Below, one piece after another: positions 6,494 through 14,547 of a stretch of DNA of 60,976 nt (position 1 is the first letter of the stretch; each line of letters opens with the position of its first letter). The position numbers and the translations under genes were made by a program. The notes under the pieces are model-generated. The model saw only the letters and a list, made by a program, of their open reading frames with translations. It ran no database searches and had not been told where the DNA came from. The DNA is from Chthonomonas sp. UBA6659 (lineage in GTDB: Bacteria; Armatimonadota; Fimbriimonadia; Fimbriimonadales; Fimbriimonadaceae), in the NCBI GenBank assembly GCA_002455425.1, contig DKKT01000069.1, positions 1-60,976 on the forward strand, read 5' to 3'.

Positions 6494-7525
6494 GTGAATG
6501 CTCGCGTCGTCTCTCTTGCCTGGACCGTTCTCTGTCTCGTGGCCCTCGGCGGTTGTGCCTCGAAGGCGACGCCTGAACAGGCCCAAGCCCCGACCGAAAA
6601 CCAAGAGAGCAAGAAGCCGTTCACGATCACGATGATCGCGAAGAGTTCGAACAACCCCGTCTTCCTCGCCGCCCGAACCGGCGCCGAGGCGGCGGCCAAA
6701 GAGCTTTCCGGGCAGGTGGGCCGCGAGATCAAGATCGACTGGCGCACCCCACCCACCGAAGACGGCCAGGTTCAGGCGCAGCGGATCGCCCAGGCCGTCG
6801 CCGCGGGGACCGACGCGATCCTGATCTCCTGTTCGGATGCGGCCAAGGTCACGGGTGCGATCGACGATGCCGTCGGTAAAGGGGTCCCGGTCATGACTTT
6901 CGACAGCGATGCGCCCGCCTCGAAGCGGTTCGCGTTCTACGGGACCGACGACGCCGACGCGGGGAAGCGCGTGATGGACGAGCTCGCGGCCCAGCTCGGG
7001 GGCAAAGGGACGATCGCGATCCTTGCCGGCAACCAGAATGCGCCGAATCTCCAGAAGCGAGCCCAGGCCGTCCGTGATCGCGCGAAGGAGTACCCGAACA
7101 TCGTCATCGTCGACACCTTCTATCACGTCGAGACGCCTCAGGAGGCGACCAAGGCCGTCCTCGGCGCGATGTCGGCGAACCCGAGCATCAACGGGTGGGC
7201 GATGGTCGGAGGATGGCCGCTCTTCGCCACCACCCTCCTGACCGACCTCGATCCGAGCCGGGTCAAGATCGTTGCGGTGGACTGCCTCCCGGCGCAGATG
7301 GCCTACGTCGAGAAGGGGGTCGCCCCCGTGCTGCTGGCCCAACCGACCTACGAGTGGGGCCATACCTCGGTGAACCTCATGGTCGACAAGCTCCTCATGA
7401 AGAAGGACATCGCCCAGGTCAACAAGATGGAGCTGGTCAAGGTGACGTCCGCGAACCTGAACGACTGGGGCAAGCAGCTCCAGAAGTGGGGGTTCTCCGA
7501 TGTCGATCCGAAGTATCTCCAGTAA
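6494..7525 (+). CDS. sugar ABC transporter substrate-binding lipoprotein
   Basis: 343 residues. The N-terminus VLCLVALGGCAS is a lipoprotein signal with the cysteine in a standard lipobox. The rest is a type-1 periplasmic-binding fold of the ribose/xylose group: KPFTITMIAKSSNNPVF, AQAVAAGTDAILISC, DDAVGKGVPVMTFDSDAP, KGTIAILAGNQNAPNLQKR and IVAVDCLPAQMAYVEKG. Such proteins capture sugars for an RbsAC-type importer. No ATPase or permease gene is nearby, so the partner must be elsewhere. The GTG start is favoured by the hexamer six bases upstream; no Shine-Dalgarno is visible. Confidence 0.87.
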   Translation: MNARVVSLAWTVLCLVALGGCASKATPEQAQAPTENQESKKPFTITMIAKSSNNPVFLAARTGAEAAAKELSGQVGREIKIDWRTPPTEDGQVQAQRIAQAVAAGTDAILISCSDAAKVTGAIDDAVGKGVPVMTFDSDAPASKRFAFYGTDDADAGKRVMDELAAQLGGKGTIAILAGNQNAPNLQKRAQAVRDRAKEYPNIVIVDTFYHVETPQEATKAVLGAMSANPSINGWAMVGGWPLFATTLLTDLDPSRVKIVAVDCLPAQMAYVEKGVAPVLLAQPTYEWGHTSVNLMVDKLLMKKDIAQVNKMELVKVTSANLNDWGKQLQKWGFSDVDPKYLQ

Positions 7526-7528
7526 CGC

Positions 7529-9037
7529 CTAGTTCACGGGGACCAATCGAATCACGATATCGGGCTGATTCAGGACGACGTAGATGTTGCCGTCGACCCC
7601 GTACACGACGTCGCGGACGCGACCCATCCCTTGGATCAGCTCTTCACGCTCGACGACTTTGTCGTCCTTGATCCGGATTCGATCCACGTTCTGGCCCGAG
7701 AGCCCGCCGGCGATCAGATCGCCCTTCCACTTCGGGAAGCCGGGGCCGCGCACGACGTCGAGGCCGCAGGCACCGATCGACGGAAGCCAGCGGAAAACCG
7801 GCATCACGAACTTCTGGTCCGCCGTGGGCCACGGGATCCGGTAGGGGGAGTCGTTGTAGTTGATCGAGAAGGCGACGATCGGCCATCCGTAGTTCGCGCC
7901 CTTTTGGATCCGGTTGATTTCATCGCCGCCACGGGGGCCGTGTTCGGTGTCCCAGAGAACCCCGTTCAGGTCCATGACGAGACCCTGCGGGTTTCGGTGG
8001 CCATACGACCAGACCGCACCGATGGCCTTCATGCCGTTCACCTCTTTGCCGACGAACGGGTTGTCGCTGGGAACGGTGCCGTCCTCGTTCACGCGGTAGA
8101 TCTTGCCGTTCGGGCGGCTCAGATTTTGAGCGAGATCGCCATTCCCACGTTCGCCGATCGCGAAGTAGATCTTGCCCTTCCCGTCGAAGACGATCCGCGA
8201 CCCGAAGTGGACCCCCGATCCGTTGTACGTGTTCGGCGCGCATTGGAAGATCGTCTGGTTGTTCTCCCAGCTGGCCTTGCCGTCCTTGAATCCGAGCGTC
8301 CCTCGGACGATCTTCGTGATGCCCCCGCGCTGGGGAGAGACGGCAGGATCGGTGAGGGCGAGGTAGACCCATTCTTTGCCGCCGGGTCCTTTGGGGCCAT
8401 CGCGATGGACGGCGACATCCATGAGGCCACCCTGCCCGATCTCGACACTGGGTGGGATTCCTTCCACTTCGGTCAGCTTGCCCTTGTCGAAGAGCATCAT
8501 CTTGCCGGGTCGATTAGTGACGAGCATGCGCCCGTCCTTGAGCCAGTCGACGGCCCAGGGCGTGGTCAGGCCGGCACCCCGGTCGATGATCGTCTCGATC
8601 TTGAAGTTGTGCCCCTTCGCCTTATAGACCCCGTTCGTCGGTTTCGGGGAGCCGGTCTCGGCACGGAGCGCCGCCGCCTGGAGCTCTCGGATGTGGACGA
8701 CGAGGCCCCAGATCTCGGGATCGCTGAGCGTCTGCCCGAACGGCTCCATGCCCATGTCCTTGACCCCGTTCTTGATCGCGTCGAAGAACGGCTTGTCCCA
8801 CTTCTGGTCGAACTTGTCGGCGGTCAGGAGCGTCTTGGTCCCGGCACCGCCGCCTTCTCCGCGGACGCCGTGGCAGTGGCCGCAGCTCTGGTCATAGAGC
8901 CGGCTGACGTTGACCTGCTGGAGTTCAGCGTCCGACTTTCCGGGTTCTTTAGGGGCGGAGCTTTCGGCGAGCGGCCGAGCTCCGCAGGCGATCAGGGTCG
9001 CGAGACCGAGGACGAGGAGGACGGGTTCGGTACGCAC
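7529..9037 (-). CDS. cytochrome c-sorbosone dehydrogenase fusion lipoprotein
   Basis: 502 residues from a GTG at 9037. The signal ends in the lipobox LATLIACG. A cytochrome c domain follows (SCGHCH haem motif near residue 50; a Met in KDMGMEPFG could be the axial ligand). The rest is a six-bladed glucose/sorbosone dehydrogenase propeller: GLTTPWAVDWLKDGRMLVTN, GEWGNGD-type loops, YGHRNPQG, WDTEHGPRGGDEIN and RDVVYGVDGNIYVVLN. PQQ-dependent members oxidise aldoses in the periplasm and pass electrons to cytochrome c. An ATG at 9076 would also fit. The GTG is favoured by TACATT six bases upstream and by a cleaner lipoprotein signal. Confidence 0.88.
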   Translation of the reverse strand: MRTEPVLLVLGLATLIACGARPLAESSAPKEPGKSDAELQQVNVSRLYDQSCGHCHGVRGEGGGAGTKTLLTADKFDQKWDKPFFDAIKNGVKDMGMEPFGQTLSDPEIWGLVVHIRELQAAALRAETGSPKPTNGVYKAKGHNFKIETIIDRGAGLTTPWAVDWLKDGRMLVTNRPGKMMLFDKGKLTEVEGIPPSVEIGQGGLMDVAVHRDGPKGPGGKEWVYLALTDPAVSPQRGGITKIVRGTLGFKDGKASWENNQTIFQCAPNTYNGSGVHFGSRIVFDGKGKIYFAIGERGNGDLAQNLSRPNGKIYRVNEDGTVPSDNPFVGKEVNGMKAIGAVWSYGHRNPQGLVMDLNGVLWDTEHGPRGGDEINRIQKGANYGWPIVAFSINYNDSPYRIPWPTADQKFVMPVFRWLPSIGACGLDVVRGPGFPKWKGDLIAGGLSGQNVDRIRIKDDKVVEREELIQGMGRVRDVVYGVDGNIYVVLNQPDIVIRLVPVN

Positions 9038-9043
9038 GATCCC

Positions 9044-9049
9044 AATGTA
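9044..9049 (-). promoter_or_regulatory. -10-like hexamer, leaderless GTG start
   Basis: On the minus strand TACATT is followed by six bases and then the GTG at 9037. This spacing decided the start chosen for the dehydrogenase. Confidence 0.4.
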
Positions 9050-9129
9050 CCGGTTGAGCCGTCGGAAGCGCCACATACCCAGCTGCCGTCGATGGCTGTC
9101 ACCGGGGCGTGCCGCTCGTCGGGAACCCC

Positions 9130-9172
9130 AAAAAGCCCGGTGGTGCGAGGAGAAGTCTCCCCGCACCACCGG
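9130..9172 (-). terminator. intrinsic terminator of the PEP-CTERM gene
   Basis: On the minus strand a 16-bp stem with one mismatch (9172-9157 with 9152-9137) and a 4-base loop is followed by GGC and five Ts (9134-9130). It lies 20 bp after the stop of the PEP-CTERM gene. Confidence 0.85.
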
Positions 9173-9192
9173 TGTCGTACAACTGCAGACGC

Positions 9193-9810
9193 TTAGGCCT
9201 TTTTGCGGCGGCGCAGGAAGAGTCCGACCGCGCCGATCGCCAGAGCGGCCATGCTCGTCGGTTCCGGCACCACGCTGCTGATGTGACTTGAGAGGCCCCC
9301 GGCGATACCCTGGAGGTGAGCTCCGGCGTAGCTGCCGTCGCCGTTTGTGTCCAAGAACGTCGACGCGCTGAGACCGCTCGCACTCAAATCGGCGGACCAG
9401 AGCTCGTTGGGCTTAAGCCGGTTGACTCCGCCTCCCGAGTTCGAGGTCTCAAACGAGACGCGCATGTCCCAGCTCTGCCCGCCTCCGTTGATCGACCCGT
9501 TGCCGAATGTCAGCGCGCCGTTTCGCTTGTTCGCGTTGACTTCGTTGCTGACCGACATGCTGTTGAAGATCGGGTTGAGGTTCAAGTACACGTTCGAGAT
9601 GAACTGGCCTGAAGACGAACCGGACAGATGCTCGATCTTGAGATTGACTTTGTTGGCGGCGACGTCGTTCACCGTGACTCGAACCCAGGGGGCCGTGCCA
9701 CCCGGAGTCGCGCCCGTGTAAACGAAGTTGAGGTCGAAGACCACGGCATGGCTCGCGGCGACAGCCGACACCATGCCCAAGATGGCGAGAGAACGCAATT
9801 TCTTATTCAT
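9193..9810 (-). CDS. PEP-CTERM surface protein
   Basis: 205 residues: a Sec signal (KLRSLAILGMVSAVAASHA), a beta-rich body of about 155 residues, and the sorting tail VVPEPTSMAALAIGAVGLFLRRRKK (given here only as its key parts: VPEPT, a hydrophobic helix, then RRRKK). Such tails are cut by an exosortase outside the inner membrane, and the protein ends up on the surface or in the matrix. Exosortase is not in this window. AGAGGAAAGG lies six bases before the ATG. The 251-bp region upstream (9811-10061) holds no gene; it has a 6-3-6 inverted repeat at 9908-9922 and a 12-bp palindrome at 9960-9971, either of which could bind a regulator. Confidence 0.85.
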   Translation of the reverse strand: MNKKLRSLAILGMVSAVAASHAVVFDLNFVYTGATPGGTAPWVRVTVNDVAANKVNLKIEHLSGSSSGQFISNVYLNLNPIFNSMSVSNEVNANKRNGALTFGNGSINGGGQSWDMRVSFETSNSGGGVNRLKPNELWSADLSASGLSASTFLDTNGDGSYAGAHLQGIAGGLSSHISSVVPEPTSMAALAIGAVGLFLRRRKKA

Positions 9811-10061
9811 GCCAAACCTTTCCTCTCCGGCATGCGCCGGACTGTATCTGCCTTTGCCGAGGTCAAAAACCAGACCAGTCCGGCACAAGACGTGAAATAG
9901 AGTTGTCGACGATCGTATCGTCCTAGCAGAAAGACCCCTTCGCCCGGACTCGCGTTCCGGGTCCTAGGACCTGCGCAGGGACGCACGGCGCACGAAGCGC
10001 AACATCGCCACAAAGCTATTCCAATGAGGACGCCACTTTGTGACACTACCTAGAGAAAAGG

Positions 10062-10469
10062 CTAGTCCGGGAGATCGACCGGGCGGATCCGCACGTTCGG
10101 AACCGGGAGGAGCGGTTCGTCCCGGCGGACCGGGACGTTGCTGTTCTGCAGGAGGTGCTGAAGCCGCCGTTCCGCTTCGCGGCGGTAGTCCTCGAACTGC
10201 GTCTCCATGTCTGCACGCATGGCGTCCATGTCGTCGAGCAGTTTGAGGATGATCTCGACGCCGGCAAGATTGACACCCAGCTGTTGGGTCAATCGCTGAA
10301 TGCGCCGCACTCGGGCGATGTCGGCTTCGCTGAAGAGCCGGTTCTTCTGTCCCACCCGCGACGGGACGACGAGCCCGAGCCGCTCGTACTGCCGCAGCGT
10401 CTGGGGGTGCACCCCGCACAGTTTGGACGCGATGCCGATCATGTACAGCGGTTGATCTTGAGGTCTCAT
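10062..10469 (-). CDS. hspR: MerR-family heat-shock repressor HspR
   Basis: 135 residues. The N-terminal winged helix reads YMIGIASKLCGVHPQTLRQY then ERLGLVVPSRVGQKNRLFS, the HspR subtype of MerR. The region IQRLTQQLGVNLAGVEIILKL forms the family's second helical motif, and a coiled coil and short basic tail follow. HspR represses chaperone genes, using DnaK as co-repressor in actinobacteria. It overlaps the dnaJ stop by four bases (ATGA), so the two are one operon, and HspR probably controls its own operon. dnaK and grpE are absent from the window. Confidence 0.9.
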   Translation of the reverse strand: MRPQDQPLYMIGIASKLCGVHPQTLRQYERLGLVVPSRVGQKNRLFSEADIARVRRIQRLTQQLGVNLAGVEIILKLLDDMDAMRADMETQFEDYRREAERRLQHLLQNSNVPVRRDEPLLPVPNVRIRPVDLPD

Positions 10470-11548
10470 GCCTTCACCTCTTCGAGAGATCGCAACTCCT
10501 CGATCAGCCGGCGCTCGGTCTCCGTCAGGTGCTTGGGCACGGTGACCTTGATCTTCGCCAACAGATTGCCTCGTCCGGAGCCGCCCATCTTCGCGATCCC
10601 CTGCGACGACAGCCGGAACGTCTGACCGCTCTGTGATCCGGCCGGGATTTTCATCGTGACGGGGCCACGAAGCGTCGGAACCCGGATTTCGCCTCCGAGG
10701 GCCGCCGTCGTGAACGGAACCCCGACCTCGGTCTCGAGATCGTCGGCCTTGCGCGTGAACGATGGGTGGTTGAGTTCATGGATCACGACGTAAAGGTCGC
10801 CGGCGCGTCCGTTCGAGCCTGTCGAGCCACGCCCTGGAACACGCAGCTTCTTGCCCGCCGCGATGCCGGCCGGAATCGAAACCTCGACCTTGCGCGTGGT
10901 GGGAGTCGTGGCCGCTCCCCGACATGTGGGACACTTTTCGAGCGTCGACTCGCCGGTACCGCCGCACGCGCTGCACGGCTGGCCCATGCCGAACACCCCT
11001 TTCGTGCGACCGGCCCCGCCGCAAACGGGGCACGCATGGGGGGTCTTCGTTCGGACGTAGCCGGTCCCATCACAGGACTTGCACGCATCCATCACCTGAT
11101 AGGTGAGAACCCTCTTGACGCCGGTGTCGATCTCCTCGAGCGTGACGTCGACCGCTTTCTCGACGTCGGTCGGTTGAACCCCGCGGGGTCGAACCGAGAC
11201 GTCCTCAAAGTCACCGCCAGGCTGTCCACGGCCCCCGAAGAACTGCTCGAACAGACTCCCAAGGCCATCGCCGAAGTCGAACTCGACGTTGCCCCCACCA
11301 CCCTGTGCGCCTGAGAAGTTCTGGGCTGCCTCCCAGTTGGAGCCCCAACGGTCGTAGAGCTTCCGCTTTTCCGGGTTGCCAAGGATCTCGTGGGCCTCGC
11401 TGACGTCCTTGAACTTCGCCTCCGCCGACGCGTCACCCGGGTTGACGTCGGGGTGGTACTTGCGGGCGAGCTTGCGGTAGGCGGCCTTGATCGCCTTCTC
11501 GTCCGCGTTCTTCGATACACCCAAAATCGCGTAGTAGTCTTTCGCCAT
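10466..11548 (-). CDS. dnaJ: molecular chaperone DnaJ
   Basis: 360 residues. A J domain (residues 1-70) carries the HPD motif in KYHPDVNPGD, followed by a short Gly/Phe region. The zinc domain has four Cys motifs: CKSCDGTG, CPVCGGAG, CSACGGTG and CPTCRGAA. The fourth departs from CxxCxGxG after its second Cys but keeps both metal ligands. The substrate-binding beta domains follow (KLRVPGRGS, PFTTAALGGEIRVPTL). DnaJ passes unfolded proteins to DnaK and stimulates its ATPase. It is the first gene of the dnaJ-hspR operon, and its start is normal for the family. Confidence 0.95.
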   Translation of the reverse strand: MAKDYYAILGVSKNADEKAIKAAYRKLARKYHPDVNPGDASAEAKFKDVSEAHEILGNPEKRKLYDRWGSNWEAAQNFSGAQGGGGNVEFDFGDGLGSLFEQFFGGRGQPGGDFEDVSVRPRGVQPTDVEKAVDVTLEEIDTGVKRVLTYQVMDACKSCDGTGYVRTKTPHACPVCGGAGRTKGVFGMGQPCSACGGTGESTLEKCPTCRGAATTPTTRKVEVSIPAGIAAGKKLRVPGRGSTGSNGRAGDLYVVIHELNHPSFTRKADDLETEVGVPFTTAALGGEIRVPTLRGPVTMKIPAGSQSGQTFRLSSQGIAKMGGSGRGNLLAKIKVTVPKHLTETERRLIEELRSLEEVKA

Positions 11549-11574
11549 CGTAGTCCCCTGCGCTCAACCCTATG

Positions 11575-11580
11575 AGTATA
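11575..11580 (-). promoter_or_regulatory. dnaJ-hspR -10-like hexamer
   Basis: On the minus strand TATACT lies 26 bases before the dnaJ ATG. Just downstream is CTCA-N6-TGAG, a small inverted repeat over the predicted transcription start that could be an HspR operator. It is not the actinobacterial HAIR consensus in its usual order. Confidence 0.35.
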
Positions 11581-11675
11581 GGACGCTCATGGGCGCGGAT
11601 TTGCTCCGTCTGGGACCCTCCGCATCGATTGAGAACGAAGGAAGGAGCGAACCGGGTGCCGAATTCCCTCTGCGC

Positions 11676-12998
11676 ATGGACGCCGCCACGCCGAAGAAGG
11701 GCAACATTTCGCTTCCTGCCGCCGTCGCGATCGGGATCGGGGGCATGGTCGGGGCCGGGATCTTTTCGATCCTCGGAGTCGTGGCCGAAGCGGCAGGCAA
11801 CGCCATCTGGATCTCCTTCCTGATCGGCGGCTTCGTCGCCCTTCTGTCGGCATACTCCTACTCCAAGCTCGGAGTGCGGTATCCGACAGCCGGAGGGGCG
11901 GTCCAGTTTCTCGTTCAAGGCTACGGCGACGGCATCGTCAGCGGCAGTCTGAATCTCTTCATGTGGATCGGCTACGTGATCGCCCTCGCGCTCTATGCCG
12001 CGGCCTTTTCGGCGTACTTCCTCGCCATGTTTCCCGTCGGCGGCGTGGAAGTGGGGAAGATGATCAGCGTCGGGATCGTCTTGCTCTTCGTCGCTGTCAA
12101 CTGGATCGGGGCCAAGAGCGTCGGTCGGTCCGAGCTGATCATCGTCGCGATCAAGTTGGTGATCCTCCTTCTGTTTGCCTTCGCGGGCATCGGGTACGTG
12201 AAGCCTGCGCTCCTGACGACGAGCGAGTGGCCCCCCCTTTCTGGCATGTTCTTCGGGGCGGGAATTCTGTTCATCGGATACGAGGGCTTCGGGCTGATCG
12301 CGAACGCGGCCGCCGATATGTCGAATCCCACCAAGATGCTGCCCCGTGCGCTCTACATCAGTGTCATCGCCGTCATCGCCCTCTATCTCCTCGTCTCGAT
12401 CACGGTCGTGGGAAACCTCCCTCTCGCCCAACTCGCCGCTGCGCGGGACTATGCATTGGCGGAAGCCGCCAAACCGTTTCTGGGTGAGCTGGGATTCAAA
12501 CTCGTCGCGATCGCCGCCCTCCTCTCGACCGCCTCCGCGATCAACGCCACGCTGTTTGGGGCGGCCAACGTCTGCTACATGGTTGCTGCGGACGGCGAAC
12601 TTCCGAAGCGGCTGTCCGAACCCGTCAGGGGCCGCGCCTCCCAGGGCCTCTTCGTGACCGCCGCCCTCGTGATCGTGTTCCTCCTCTTCTTCGACCTTGC
12701 GAAGGTCGCGATGATGGGATCGGCGGCATTTCTGATCGTCTACGCCAGCGTGCACGGTGCTCATTTGCGTTTGACTCACGAAACGGGTGCAAAGCCTTTC
12801 GTCCTCTGGCTCGCCATCGCAACATGCCTGGGCATGTTCGTCGTGCTCTGCATCTACATCGCGCGAACGGCTCCTTCGGCCCTGACCGCGATGGGCATTG
12901 TGTTTGCCGCGTCGCTCCTCGGCGAAATCGCGTATCGCAAGCTGACGGGTCGTCGATTCCACTTCCGTTGGGGACCCCATCATGGGCCTCCGCAATAG
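11676..12998 (+). CDS. APC-family amino acid permease
   Basis: 440 residues with about twelve membrane helices. The first helix carries the unwound substrate motif of APC transporters, IGIGGMVGAGIFSILG, and helix 6 has FFGAGILFIGYEGFGLIANAA. Helices 3, 8 and 10 are also clear (LNLFMWIGYVIALALYAAAF, GFKLVAIAALLSTASAINAT). It imports amino acids or amines with a proton or by exchange; the substrate is not readable. I used the ATG at 11676 because it gives the usual short cytoplasmic tail. An in-frame ATG at 11589, preceded by TATAGG and six bases, would add 29 residues. It is divergent from dnaJ. Confidence 0.9.
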   Translation: MDAATPKKGNISLPAAVAIGIGGMVGAGIFSILGVVAEAAGNAIWISFLIGGFVALLSAYSYSKLGVRYPTAGGAVQFLVQGYGDGIVSGSLNLFMWIGYVIALALYAAAFSAYFLAMFPVGGVEVGKMISVGIVLLFVAVNWIGAKSVGRSELIIVAIKLVILLLFAFAGIGYVKPALLTTSEWPPLSGMFFGAGILFIGYEGFGLIANAAADMSNPTKMLPRALYISVIAVIALYLLVSITVVGNLPLAQLAAARDYALAEAAKPFLGELGFKLVAIAALLSTASAINATLFGAANVCYMVAADGELPKRLSEPVRGRASQGLFVTAALVIVFLLFFDLAKVAMMGSAAFLIVYASVHGAHLRLTHETGAKPFVLWLAIATCLGMFVVLCIYIARTAPSALTAMGIVFAASLLGEIAYRKLTGRRFHFRWGPHHGPPQ

Positions 12999-13037
12999 TC
13001 CTATGAACTTTTTGCGCCACGTGCGACACTCAAAGTT

Positions 13038-14480
13038 ATGAAGTCGGACTTTGCCCTCGTCGTTTCCCTTGCGGTGGTTGTGTATGCTTTGACCGGCTGC
13101 TCTCGTTCATCCGCACAGAGTCGCGGCACGGAATCGGACCGGCAAATCGAACTCGTTGTCTTCACTAACGACTTTGCACAGGTTCAGGAGAAGCGGGGTG
13201 TCACCCTCAAAGAGGGCCTTCAGAGGATCGACCTCGTCGAGATCAGTCCTGAGATCGACCCCCAGTCCACCGTGTTCTCGTGGCCGAACGCCAAACAGGT
13301 CGAAGTCGTCTCCAGCACCTATGAGCTGGGGGCACCAGAGTCTTCTTCGCTCCTTCAGCGATTCGTTGGCAAGAAGGTCGAACTCGTGTATCGCGGAGAG
13401 AACGGCAGAGAGGGCGAACGGCAAGAAGGCGTTCTCCAAACCGCTGAACGAGGCAACCTTGTCGTAAAAGTGGGCGATCGGCTCGTCGTGAATCCCACCG
13501 CAACCCTCGAGCTTCCGGCCGACTCCGGAGTCGCGACGATGCCTCAGCTTTCGCTGCAGGTCAAGAGTGATGCGCCCCAGAACACGCAGCTCGATTTCAG
13601 CTATTTGACCCGTGGCCTATCCTGGTCCGCGGACTACACGCTGACTCTCGCGCCTGAGTCCGATAGGATCGACCTAGAGTGTTGGGCAACGGTGTCCAAC
13701 ACCACCGGCACCGAGTTCACCGATGCGAAGATCCGTTTCGTTGCCGGCTCGCCGAATCGTGCGGTCCGCCCAGCACTAGACCCGCGGGAGAGGATGTCCA
13801 AGGGTGCGGTCGGCACAATGGAGTGGTCGCCGGCGGATGGGGCGGGGTTCTCGCCCCCCGTGACCATGGGTGAAATGTACGCGTACCCTTACGAGGCGAC
13901 CGCAACGATCCGCCCCGACCAAATGAACCGCGCGAGGATGTTTTCGGCGAACGGGGTTTCGATCGAGCGCGACTACTCGATTCGGCTGAGTGATCTCACC
14001 ACGCCATGGTACGCCGTCAATCCCGCCAAGCGGTTTCCGGCAACCCTCACGCTCAATTTCAAGAACTCGGAAGCCGTCGGGCTCGGGAGTCCGCTCCCTG
14101 CCGGGACGCTTCGGATCTACGAGTCCACACCCAAAGCCAGCCCGTCTTTCATCGGGGCTTCCCAGATTGTCGACACGCCCAGGGACGGCTCTATTCACGC
14201 CACCCTCTCGAACGTCTTCGACCTCTCGGCCCAAGCGCGCATCGTGGAAACGAAGCGGATCGCCAAGGATCGATCCGCTCGAACCATCGAGATCATTGTC
14301 ACGAACGCCAAGCGAGTCCCGGCCACCACCCGGGTCGTTCATTCCGCGTACGCGGGTTGGACACTGGAGCAAGAAAGTGATTCCAGCACGGCCATTGACG
14401 CCCAAACCCGCGAATGGCGCGTCATCGTGCCCGCGGGGTCGTCGAAAACGATCCGCTTCACGGCCGTCATCCGCGGTTGA
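13038..14480 (+). CDS. DUF4139 lipoprotein
   Basis: 480 residues. The signal VVVYALTGCSRSS places a lipobox cysteine near residue 21. The body matches DUF4139/mucoidy-inhibitor-like proteins: an N-terminal beta domain (VVFTNDFAQVQEKRGVTLKEG), the conserved LDFSYLTRGLSWSADYTLTL, and a C-terminal beta sandwich (RFPATLTLNFKNSEAVGLGS, LPAGTLRIYES). It is exported and probably anchored in a membrane. The family's biochemical role is not known. It has no operon partner. Confidence 0.82.
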   Translation: MKSDFALVVSLAVVVYALTGCSRSSAQSRGTESDRQIELVVFTNDFAQVQEKRGVTLKEGLQRIDLVEISPEIDPQSTVFSWPNAKQVEVVSSTYELGAPESSSLLQRFVGKKVELVYRGENGREGERQEGVLQTAERGNLVVKVGDRLVVNPTATLELPADSGVATMPQLSLQVKSDAPQNTQLDFSYLTRGLSWSADYTLTLAPESDRIDLECWATVSNTTGTEFTDAKIRFVAGSPNRAVRPALDPRERMSKGAVGTMEWSPADGAGFSPPVTMGEMYAYPYEATATIRPDQMNRARMFSANGVSIERDYSIRLSDLTTPWYAVNPAKRFPATLTLNFKNSEAVGLGSPLPAGTLRIYESTPKASPSFIGASQIVDTPRDGSIHATLSNVFDLSAQARIVETKRIAKDRSARTIEIIVTNAKRVPATTRVVHSAYAGWTLEQESDSSTAIDAQTREWRVIVPAGSSKTIRFTAVIRG

Positions 14481-14535
14481 GTGAGTTTTTCCTCAAGGTC
14501 AGTCCATTTCACGACCCAAGTCACCTAAGTCAGGC

Positions 14536-14541
14536 TAATAT
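14536..14541 (+). promoter_or_regulatory. -10-like hexamer, leaderless start
   Basis: TAATAT lies six bases before the ATG at 14548 in an AT-rich pocket of otherwise GC-rich sequence. Confidence 0.45.
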
Positions 14542-14547
14542 GAGAAT

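Noticed and set aside
7023..7241. Short Arg/Ser-rich frames inside the sugar-binding protein gene and similar ones elsewhere
   Set aside because: Typical out-of-frame translations of GC-rich coding DNA.
6494..7525. Complete sugar ABC importer
   Set aside because: Only the binding lipoprotein is present; no permease or ATPase gene was found in the window.
11549..11675. HAIR or CIRCE heat-shock operator before dnaJ
   Set aside because: Only a 4-bp inverted repeat (CTCA-N6-TGAG) is present. The half-sites do not match the HAIR consensus order, and no CIRCE sequence is seen.
11433..12995. Long minus-strand frame antisense to the APC permease gene
   Set aside because: Shadow of a high-GC gene; its translation is rich in Arg, Asp and Gly with no fold, whereas the permease strand has clear membrane helices.
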